A stretch of DNA of 8,967 bases, taken from Actinomycetes bacterium (GTDB lineage: Bacteria; Actinomycetota; Acidimicrobiia; Acidimicrobiales; RAAP-2). The stretch lies in the NCBI GenBank assembly GCA_021850345.1, contig JAJZMN010000180.1, positions 1-8,967 of the forward strand. The letters run 5' to 3'. This document shows, piece by piece, positions 1 to 5,778 of the stretch. The translations under genes and the position numbers were made by a program. Below the pieces are notes generated by a model, which had not been told where the DNA came from, did not search any database, and was given only the letters and a program-made list of their open reading frames with translations. The stretch's first letter is position 1, and each line of letters starts with the position of its first letter.

Positions 1-2
1 CG

Positions 3-31
3 TGGACCGCGGGCCACCGGGGCGATACCCT
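3..31 (+). promoter_or_regulatory. Candidate sigma-70-type promoter of the secreted protein gene
   Basis: A -35-like TGGACC (3-8, four of six matches to TTGACA) and a -10-like TACCCT (26-31, fits TANNNT) are separated by 17 bp. This predicts a transcript start near 38 and a leader of about 20 nt, which would carry the purine-rich ribosome binding site GGGAGAGGGGGG (45-56) just before the ATG at 60. Spacing and position are right, but the -35 is imperfect and short matches occur by chance. Confidence 0.35.
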
Positions 32-59
32 GCCCCGAACGTCCGGGAGAGGGGGGCAC

Positions 60-2231
60 ATGCGGCGCTGGAGAATAACGGGGATCCGGGCAGGTCGTGG
101 TCCAGGTCGTGGTCCAGGTCGTGGTCTTGGTCGTGGTCCAGTTCTTGGTCTTGGTCTTGCACTGGCCATTGCGGTGCCGATCGTTCCGGCGATCCTCGGC
201 CCCGCATCCGTCGCGTCCGCGGCGACCACGAGCACCGGCGCTCCCGCGGGCAACGACATCTCGTTCCCGCAGTGCGGCTCGACGTACCCGACCGGTCAGG
301 CGTTCGGCATCGTCGGCGTCAACGACGGCCGCCCCGACACGCTCAACCCCTGCCTCGGACCGTCCTCGTCCAGCTCCTCTCCGACCTACTCCCAGAGCGA
401 GCTCTACTGGGCGGTCAGCACGTCGACGGGGTCGACCGCGCAGCCTAGGGCATCGGTCTACGTGAACACCGCAGACCCCGGGAACCTCTTCACAGGGACA
501 CTCGTCGCCGATTGGCCGACCTCTGGGTCCACCCCCTACGGGACATGCACGACGACGACGGTCACAACCAGCTCCGGCCCTGCAACGGCCGGCCAGAACT
601 CGCCGGCCTGCGCGTGGGAGTACGGAAACCAGAAGGCGGCACAGGACGTCTCGTGGCTGGAGGCGGCGGCACAGGCGATCGACGCCCAGTCCCCGCCGTT
701 GAGCGTTCCCACCTCTGCGAGCGGGTATCCGTGGTGGCTCGATGTGGAGATCGCCAACACATGGATGACCGGCTCGTCGGGCCAGGCGATGAACGTCGCC
801 GTGCTCCAAGGGATCGTGGTGGGGCTCACCGCTGGGGGTGCCCCAAGTGTCGGGGTCTACTCGACGTCGTACATGTGGGGGGTGATCACCGGCGGGACCA
901 GCTCGTCGACGGCGTCGATCGGCAGGCTCGCGACGTGGATCCCCGGAGCGAGCAACGAGGCCGGCGCGCTGACAACCTGTGCGGGCCAGTCGTTCACCGC
1001 GGGACCCGTGGCCATCGCGCAGTTCCCGAGCGGGACATTCGACGGGGACCTCCCCTGCACACAGCCCACCGTCTCCCGCATCTACGGCACCACACCGGAC
1101 GCGACCGCTGCGGCGGAGTTCGCCAGGGCCTTCCCCTACGCGAAGTCGTCCTGCCCGGCCTCCCGGGCGGCCGTGCTGGCGACCACAAATCGGTACCAGG
1201 ACGCCCTCTCCAGCCAGTTCCTGGCGCAGGACCTGACAACGGGAACGCTGCTCACCCCGACGGCAAGCCTCTCCCAAGTCACCGCGACAACCCTTCGAGA
1301 GGAAGGGATCGACACCGTCTACATCGTGGGGGGACCGCTCGCCGTCAGCACAACAGTGAAGGCGGCGATCGCGGACTTGACAGCCTACGAGTGCGGCGGG
1401 AAGACCCTCGCCACGTCCTTTGGAAAGGTGATCGTCCACCGGATCTTCGGGCAGACCCAGTACGCGACGGCCGAGGCGGTGGCCGAGTTCGTCGGCAGGG
1501 CGGGGAGTGAGTCGTTGTCCGGGGCGTACGGCACCACCAACGCCACAGGCGGCACCGGGCGCTACAACGACACCGCGGGGGCGAGCTCTGCGCCACCCAC
1601 CGCGGCGAGCGAGCCGACGGCGATCCTGGCAAGTGGCCAGGAGTTCCAAGACGCCCAGGCGGCGAGCGTCATCTCGTACCACACAAGACTCCCGATGCTG
1701 CTCACCCCGGCGACCACGCTGTCGACAACAGCCGTCTCCGCGATCCGGGACCTCGGTGTCAAGCAGGTCATCTTGATGGGCGGTCCGCTCGCGGTGACCG
1801 ACGGTGTCGAGGCCTCGTTGGTCGCCGATGCCGGCGTGTCGGTGTTGAGGGTGGCGGGGAAGGACTACACGGACACCGCACGCGAGCTCGCACGGTTCGA
1901 AGCCGCCGGGCCGACAAAGGGGCTCGGCTGGACACCGGCCCACCGGATCATGGTCGCACGGGGCAACGGTTTCACCGACGGCCTCTGCAGCGGGGTGTTG
2001 GAGAACACGCACAACACCGCAACAGGGATCGCCGGCACGGCGCGACCGCTCCTGCTCACCGAGTCTCCGACACTGCTCGGCTCCTACCTGGCCACATTCT
2101 TGGCGGTGACAGGGCACACGGGGCTCGACGGCACAGTGAACAAGACGATCATCGGCCTCGTCGTCCTCGGAGGCCCGCTGGCCGTGACGACAGCGTCGGT
2201 GACAGCCATGCAGACAGACCTGGGCCACTAG
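60..2231 (+). CDS. Secreted GH25-like domain protein with three C-terminal CWB2 cell-wall-binding repeats
   Basis: A 723-residue exported protein, probably held on the cell envelope. The ATG is chosen for the purine-rich site at 45-56 and because a signal peptide follows directly: a basic n-region (residues 1-27), a hydrophobic core (about 28-47) and an Ala-rich cleavage site near 54/55. Residues about 64-333 resemble the actinobacterial GH25-like (lysozyme-fold) domain. It has an FPQCG opening, a GIVGVN strand, WWLDVE at 225-230 with acidic D228 and E230 in the DxE arrangement of GH25, and VGVYST at 264-269. Six cysteines (72, 98, 163, 184, 307, 333) could form disulfides. Residues about 339-723 hold three CWB2 (PF04122) repeats, each ending in GGPLAV (424-429, 574-579, 704-709). 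In clostridia CWB2 repeats bind secondary wall polymers; the ligand here is unknown. Hydrolase activity is inference. The gene uses ACA for Thr far more than its neighbours do. It converges with aceE. Confidence 0.87.
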   Translation: MRRWRITGIRAGRGPGRGPGRGLGRGPVLGLGLALAIAVPIVPAILGPASVASAATTSTGAPAGNDISFPQCGSTYPTGQAFGIVGVNDGRPDTLNPCLGPSSSSSSPTYSQSELYWAVSTSTGSTAQPRASVYVNTADPGNLFTGTLVADWPTSGSTPYGTCTTTTVTTSSGPATAGQNSPACAWEYGNQKAAQDVSWLEAAAQAIDAQSPPLSVPTSASGYPWWLDVEIANTWMTGSSGQAMNVAVLQGIVVGLTAGGAPSVGVYSTSYMWGVITGGTSSSTASIGRLATWIPGASNEAGALTTCAGQSFTAGPVAIAQFPSGTFDGDLPCTQPTVSRIYGTTPDATAAAEFARAFPYAKSSCPASRAAVLATTNRYQDALSSQFLAQDLTTGTLLTPTASLSQVTATTLREEGIDTVYIVGGPLAVSTTVKAAIADLTAYECGGKTLATSFGKVIVHRIFGQTQYATAEAVAEFVGRAGSESLSGAYGTTNATGGTGRYNDTAGASSAPPTAASEPTAILASGQEFQDAQAASVISYHTRLPMLLTPATTLSTTAVSAIRDLGVKQVILMGGPLAVTDGVEASLVADAGVSVLRVAGKDYTDTARELARFEAAGPTKGLGWTPAHRIMVARGNGFTDGLCSGVLENTHNTATGIAGTARPLLLTESPTLLGSYLATFLAVTGHTGLDGTVNKTIIGLVVLGGPLAVTTASVTAMQTDLGH
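93..158 (+). repeat. In-frame 12-bp tandem repeat in the signal-peptide n-region
   Basis: About five and a half units of a GGTCGTGGTCCA-type 12-mer run head to tail (93-104, 105-116, 117-128, 129-140, a diverged copy 141-152, then a partial unit). They encode GRGP, GRGP, GRGL, GRGP, VLGL, GL at residues 12-33. The first units supply arginines to the basic n-region. The diverged ones (CGT to CTT, CCA to CTT) become the start of the hydrophobic core. The unit is a multiple of three, so a gain or loss of copies would keep the frame and change only signal-peptide length and charge. Confidence 0.88.
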
Positions 2232-2275
2232 AAGGCGTCAGCACTAGAAGGCGTCAGCAGCAGAAGGCGTCAGCA
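2228..2275 (+). repeat. 16-bp tandem array, three copies, overlapping the stop codon of the secreted protein gene
   Basis: Units CTAGAAGGCGTCAGCA at 2228-2243 and 2244-2259 are identical. The third (2260-2275) differs only in its first two bases (GC for CT). The first unit contains the TAG stop (2229-2231) of the upstream gene, so the array begins exactly at the gene end. The unit is not a multiple of three and there is no coding potential. Confidence 0.92.
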
Positions 2276-2331
2276 CCGCCGGAAACTCCCGCTACCGCCG
2301 GAAACTCCCGCTCGCGCCGGAAACTCCCGCT
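2275..2331 (+). repeat. 19-bp tandem array, three copies, directly after the 16-bp array
   Basis: Units ACCGCCGGAAACTCCCGCT at 2275-2293 and 2294-2312 are identical. The third (2313-2331) differs in its first two bases (CG for AC). Each unit ends in TCCCGCT (2287-2293, 2306-2312, 2325-2331), the reverse complement of the AGCGGGA core of the next array. This array shares its first base with the end of the 16-bp array. Confidence 0.92.
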
Positions 2332-2342
2332 CGCCGCGCGCC

Positions 2343-2396
2343 GCCGGCTCAGCGGGATCAGGCGGCTCAGCGGGATCCGCCGGCTCAGCGGGATCG
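2343..2396 (+). repeat. 18-bp tandem array, three copies
   Basis: Units of the form GCCGGCTCAGCGGGATCA lie at 2343-2360, 2361-2378 and 2379-2396. They vary only at the second base (C or G) and the last base (A, C, G). The core CGGCTCAGCGGGATC is identical in all three. AGCGGGA occurs at 2351-2357, 2369-2375 and 2387-2393 and is complementary to the ends of the 19-bp units. Confidence 0.92.
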
Positions 2397-2427
2397 GCCG
2401 GACGGTACTCGGCGGCTGACGGCAGGC

Positions 2428-5145
2428 TCAGCCCGAGAACGGTGCCGCCACGTCGGCGTCGATCCCGTAGCGTCGGATGGCCTCCCGGGGCGCGCTCTGC
2501 TCCACCGCTCCCTGTTCGGCGAGCGACGAAAGGACTGCGACCACGACATGTGAGGCGTCGACCTCGAAGTACCGGCGCAACGTTCCTCGCGCGTCCGAAC
2601 GCCCGAAGCCGTCGGTGCCGAGCGACGTGAAGGGCCTCCGCATCCAGCGGGAGACTTGGTCGGGGACGGCGCGTATGTAGTCGGTCACGGCCACGACCGG
2701 CTCGGGCCCGGACCCCAGCACGTCGGTGATGTAGGGCGTCCGCGTCTCCGCGCCTGGGTGCAGGCGGTTCCAGCGCTCGCACTGCAGCGCGTCGTTCCGC
2801 AACGTCGTCCACGAGGTCGCCGACCACGTGTCCGCGGAGACGCCCCACTCTTCGGCGAGCACGCGGCGTGCCTCCGTGGCGACCTGCCACATCGGGCCCG
2901 AGAAGCAGATCGACGCCCGAGGTGCCGGTCGCTCGGCGCCTTCTACGGTCGCGGGACCGGCGTAGCGGTAGATGCCCCGGAGGATGCCCGAGCGGACGGC
3001 GTCGCCTTCCGCGCCTTCGGGCAGCGCGGGCATCGCGTAGTTCTCGTTGTACAAGGTGATGTACCAGAACTTGTCCTCAGGCGCTTCACCCATCATCCGG
3101 CGCACGGCATCGTCCACGACGACCGCCACCTCGTACGCGAAGGCGGGGTCGTAGACGACGGCGGCAGGGTTGGTCGACGCCAGCAGGGGCGAGTGCCCGT
3201 CGTCGTGCTGGAGGCCTTCCCCGAGGAGCGTCGTCCTTCCGGCCGTGCAGCCCGCCAGGATGCCGCGCCCGCGCATGTCGCCGAGCGCCCACAGGAGGTC
3301 GCCCACGCGCTGGAAGCCGAACATCGAGTAGAAGAGGAAGACGGGGAGCATCGGGCGTCCCCAGGTGGCGTACGAGGTGGCGAGCGCGATGAACGCCGCG
3401 GTGGCGCCCGCCTCGGTGATGCCCTCCTGCAGCAGTTGGCCCGAGGAGCTCTCCGCGTACTTGAGCGGAAGGTCGGCGTCGACCGGCACGTACCGTTGGC
3501 CCCCGGGAGCGTAGATCTTGGCTTCCGCGATGATCGGTTCGAGCCCGAAGGTGCGGGCCTCGTCGGAGACGATCGGTGCGACGAACGGTCCAAAGTCGGG
3601 GTCCCGTACGAGGTTCCGGAGCAGGCGGGCGAAGGCCATGGTCGTCGACGCCGCCTGGCTGCCCGAGCCGGCCATGAGGTCCGAGAACACCTTGGGGTCG
3701 GGAAGCACGACCTTGGCGGGCCGGACCACGCGGCGCGGGAGCGCGCCGCCCAGCACCCGGCGCCTCGCCATCAGGTACTCGAAGGCTTCGGACCCCTCGG
3801 GCGGCCGGTAGTAGGGGGGGACGTCGGCGTCGAGCGCGTCGTCGGGGATCTCGTCGGAGAGGTAGAGCCGGTCCCGCAGCGCACGCAACTGGTCCCGGGT
3901 CATCTTCTTGATCTGGTGGGTCGCGTTGCGAGCCTCGATCTGGGGGCCGAGCGTCCATCCCTTGATCGTCTTGGCGAGGATCGCCGTCGGCGCGCCTCGC
4001 TGCTCGGTGGCGAGCTTGTACGCCGCATAGAGCTTGCGGTAGTCGTGGCCGCCGCGCGGCAGCGTGCGCAACTCGTCGTCGCTCAAGTGCTCGACCATCT
4101 TGCGCAGCCGAGGGTCGGGGCCGAAGAAGTGCTCGCGGATGTACGCGCCGGACTCGACGGCGTACTTCTGGAATTCGCCGTCGACCGTCGTGTTCATCTT
4201 GTCGAGCAGGACGCCGTCGACGTCGCGGGCGAGCAGCTCGTCCCATCGGGAGCCCCAGATCACCTTGATGACGTTCCAGCCTGCGCCGCGGAAGAGCGCC
4301 TCGAGCTCCTGGATGATCTTCCCGTTACCGCGAACGGGTCCGTCGAGACGCTGGAGGTTGCAGTTGACGACGAAGATCAGGTTGTCCAGGTGCTCCCGTC
4401 CGGCCACGCCGAGCGCGCCGATGGACTCGGGTTCGTCCATCTCCCCGTCGCCGACGAAGCACCAGACCTTGCTCGAGCTCGTGTCGACGAGCTGTCGCTG
4501 GTGCAGGTAGCGGTTCACGTGCGCCTGGTAGATCGCGTCGATCGCTCCGAGCCCCATTGAGACGGTCGGGAATTCCCAGAAGTCGGGGAGCGACCGGGGA
4601 TGCGGGTAGCTCGGCAGCCCGCCGCCGACCTCGTGGCGGAAGTTGTCGAGATCGTGCTCGCTCAGGCGGCCCTCGACGAAAGCCCGCGCGTAGATCCCCG
4701 GCGAGGCGTGGCCCTGGACGAATACCTGGTCACCGGACCCGCCGTCGTCCTTGCCGCGGAAGAAGTGGTTGAACCCGACCTCGTAGAGCGAGGCAGAGCT
4801 GGCGTAGGTGGACAGATGCCCACCGATGCCGTCGGTGCGCATGTTCGCCCGCACGACCATTGCAGCAGCGTTCCAGCGGATGTAGGCCCGGATACGACGC
4901 TCGAGGTACTCGTCGCCGGGGAACCACGGCTCTTCGTCCGCCGGGACGGTATTGACGTACGGGGTCGAGACGGTGGCAGGGAAGTCGACCTGCAAAGTCC
5001 GCGCACGCTCGAGGAGCTTCATGAGCAAAAAGCGCGCCCTCGGACGCCCTCGCGTGCCGACCACCGCGTCGAAGGAGTCGAGCCACTCCGCGGTCTCCTG
5101 GGTGTCGATGTCCGGGACCTGGTGGGACACGCCGTCGAAGAGCAC
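2428..5145 (-). CDS. aceE: Pyruvate dehydrogenase E1 component, single-chain (homodimeric) type
   Basis: Thiamine-diphosphate enzyme that decarboxylates pyruvate and acetylates the lipoyl group of E2. With the GTG at 5145 it has 905 residues, near the usual 890-930. Residues 12-26 match the PDID-x-ET-x-EWL-x-SFD opening of actinobacterial AceE. The ThDP site is intact: GDG at 232-234 and N261 of NCN (GDG-X26-N). H110, H146, H367 (in GGHDYRK) and H647 (in GLQHDDGHS) match the active-site histidines of E. coli E1, and E574 in LLQEG matches the cofactor-activating glutamate. No frameshift or gap is seen. The start is uncertain: the frame stays open upstream through the whole divergent gene. GTG 5145 is chosen because homology begins there and a TACCGT -10-like box lies 6 nt upstream; GGAGG is only 1 nt away, too close for normal use. 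TTG 5172 or GTG 5205, 5217 or 5226 are less likely. No E2 gene is nearby. Confidence 0.96.
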   Translation of the reverse strand: MLFDGVSHQVPDIDTQETAEWLDSFDAVVGTRGRPRARFLLMKLLERARTLQVDFPATVSTPYVNTVPADEEPWFPGDEYLERRIRAYIRWNAAAMVVRANMRTDGIGGHLSTYASSASLYEVGFNHFFRGKDDGGSGDQVFVQGHASPGIYARAFVEGRLSEHDLDNFRHEVGGGLPSYPHPRSLPDFWEFPTVSMGLGAIDAIYQAHVNRYLHQRQLVDTSSSKVWCFVGDGEMDEPESIGALGVAGREHLDNLIFVVNCNLQRLDGPVRGNGKIIQELEALFRGAGWNVIKVIWGSRWDELLARDVDGVLLDKMNTTVDGEFQKYAVESGAYIREHFFGPDPRLRKMVEHLSDDELRTLPRGGHDYRKLYAAYKLATEQRGAPTAILAKTIKGWTLGPQIEARNATHQIKKMTRDQLRALRDRLYLSDEIPDDALDADVPPYYRPPEGSEAFEYLMARRRVLGGALPRRVVRPAKVVLPDPKVFSDLMAGSGSQAASTTMAFARLLRNLVRDPDFGPFVAPIVSDEARTFGLEPIIAEAKIYAPGGQRYVPVDADLPLKYAESSSGQLLQEGITEAGATAAFIALATSYATWGRPMLPVFLFYSMFGFQRVGDLLWALGDMRGRGILAGCTAGRTTLLGEGLQHDDGHSPLLASTNPAAVVYDPAFAYEVAVVVDDAVRRMMGEAPEDKFWYITLYNENYAMPALPEGAEGDAVRSGILRGIYRYAGPATVEGAERPAPRASICFSGPMWQVATEARRVLAEEWGVSADTWSATSWTTLRNDALQCERWNRLHPGAETRTPYITDVLGSGPEPVVAVTDYIRAVPDQVSRWMRRPFTSLGTDGFGRSDARGTLRRYFEVDASHVVVAVLSSLAEQGAVEQSAPREAIRRYGIDADVAAPFSG

Positions 5146-5209
5146 GCCTCCACGGTACCGTCCGCGGACCAATGCGCCGCGCCGCGCGCCGACGGTGTAG
5201 ACCACCTGC
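5146..5209. promoter_or_regulatory. Divergent aceE/rnhA promoter region with adjacent palindromes
   Basis: This 64-bp gap must carry the promoters of two divergent genes. On the minus strand TACCGT (5157-5152) lies 6 nt before the aceE GTG. On the plus strand TAGACC (5198-5203) lies 6 nt before the rnhA GTG, a poorer fit. Two perfect 10-bp palindromes, ACGGTACCGT (5152-5161) and GTCCGCGGAC (5160-5169), overlap by two bases next to the aceE start. ACGGTGTA occurs at 5192-5199 and again at 5216-5223, 24 bp apart. No clear -35 box is seen for either gene. Confidence 0.4.
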
Positions 5210-5665
5210 GTGCTCACGGTGTACACGGACGGTTCCTGTCTGGGGAACCCGGGCCCCGGCGGATGGGCCTGGGTCGTGCCCGAAGGGAGGTTCGCGAGCG
5301 GTGCGGACCCCCGGACGACGAACCAGCGGATGGAGATCACCGCCCCCCTCAGGGCTCTCGAATCGCTCGGCCCCGACGCCGGCGGCGACGGGATCGTGGT
5401 CCGGAGCGATTCCGCGTACGTCGTGAACTGCTTCCTCCAGCGCTGGTGGGTGGGCTGGGAGCGGAGGGGTTGGCGCAACTCGCAGGGGAAGGCGGTCGCG
5501 AACCGCGACCTTTGGGAGCAGTTGCTGGCGCTCGCCCTCGACCCGGCGATGCCCGTGCGCTTCCAATGGGTGAAGGGGCACTCGGGCGACAGGTGGAACG
5601 ACGTCGTGGACGAGCTCGCCAACACCGCTGCCACGACGGGGGCCGGCCGCACGGGCTCGTACTGA
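5210..5665 (+). CDS. rnhA: Ribonuclease HI
   Basis: Endonuclease that cuts the RNA strand of RNA-DNA hybrids, as at R-loops and replication primers. The product has 151 residues, very close to the 155 of E. coli RNase HI. The four acidic metal ligands are in place: D7 (TDGSCLGNPGPGG), E42 (NQRMEI), D67 (SDSAYV) and D134 (DELAN). The catalytic-loop histidine is H124 (KGHSGD). The tryptophan-rich basic segment at about 79-92 matches the substrate-binding handle of the E. coli enzyme. The GTG start is the only choice, because a TAG lies in frame at 5198-5200. No Shine-Dalgarno is evident and the leader could be very short or absent. The gene diverges from aceE and ends directly against a 15-bp tandem array. 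Its neighbours give no hint of a special role. Confidence 0.95.
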   Translation: MLTVYTDGSCLGNPGPGGWAWVVPEGRFASGADPRTTNQRMEITAPLRALESLGPDAGGDGIVVRSDSAYVVNCFLQRWWVGWERRGWRNSQGKAVANRDLWEQLLALALDPAMPVRFQWVKGHSGDRWNDVVDELANTAATTGAGRTGSY

Positions 5666-5725
5666 ATCCGGGCCGCTCCTATCCGGGCCGCTCCTATCCG
5701 GGTCGCTCCTATCCGGGTCGCTCCT
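5666..5725 (+). repeat. 15-bp tandem array, four copies, immediately after the rnhA stop codon
   Basis: Units lie at 5666-5680, 5681-5695, 5696-5710 and 5711-5725. The first two read ATCCGGGCCGCTCCT and the last two ATCCGGGTCGCTCCT, so a single C-to-T change splits the array into two identical pairs. The array starts at the base after the TGA (5663-5665). It is unrelated in sequence to the arrays at 2228-2396. The remaining 53 bp before the next gene hold only a possible -10 box. Confidence 0.93.
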
Positions 5726-5765
5726 CAACCTCCGGCTCGTCTGGCCCCCGACGCCCGCTCCCACC

Positions 5766-5771
5766 TACCAT
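5766..5771 (+). promoter_or_regulatory. Candidate -10 box for a leaderless SDR transcript
   Basis: TACCAT (fits TANNNT) lies 7 nt before the ATG at 5779. The 20 bases before that ATG are pyrimidine-rich and contain no Shine-Dalgarno. This geometry is the one seen for leaderless transcripts in actinobacteria, where the message begins at the start codon. No convincing -35 is present. Confidence 0.35.
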
Positions 5772-5778
5772 CGCCGCC

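Larger units (their letters stand above)
2268..2421. terminator. Layered inverted repeat between convergent genes; candidate bidirectional terminator
   Basis: Concentric complementary segments surround a centre near 2340. The outer stem pairs CGTCAG (2268-2273) and CCGCC (2276-2280) with GGCGG and CTGACG (2411-2421), with a 2-nt bulge. Inside it, TCCCGCT at 2287, 2306 and 2325 pairs with AGCGGGA at 2387, 2369 and 2351 respectively. Short GC stems fill the gaps, for example GCCGG 2297-2301 with CCGGC 2380-2384, and GCCG 2333-2336 with CGGC 2345-2348. The innermost hairpin (2325-2357) is followed on the minus strand by GTTT, so it looks most like a terminator for aceE, whose stop codon is at 2428-2430. 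No long U-tract is present on either strand, so termination is inference from position and structure. Confidence 0.45.

Noticed and set aside
2..448. 148-codon frame with SWSR/SWSW repeats near the window start
   Set aside because: Only the 12-bp repeat read out of frame. The overlapping frame gives a proper signal peptide and a 723-residue protein.
2228..2396. CRISPR-like array
   Set aside because: The units are 16-19 bp and directly abut with no spacers, and three different unit types are present.
2270..2890. Minus-strand frame with ADPAEP repeats reading through the 18-bp array
   Set aside because: The repeats arise because 18 bp is a multiple of three. The rest overlaps the aceE C-terminus in another frame.
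2656..4560. 634-codon open frame on the plus strand opposite aceE
   Set aside because: A mirror frame of a GC-rich gene; its Arg/Val/Gly-rich translation resembles no family and aceE on the other strand is unmistakable.
5146..5652. Extension of aceE by up to 169 codons upstream on the minus strand
   Set aside because: The extra sequence lies antisense to an intact RNase HI gene, has no AceE-like residues, and would make the protein 1074 residues. Homology to AceE begins at about 5145.
4600..5778. Upstream extension of the SDR gene reading back through the 15-bp array and opposite aceE
   Set aside because: The SDR Rossmann fold starts at the ATG at 5779. The upstream part is a repeat translation (PGRSY units) and antisense sequence with no protein-like character.
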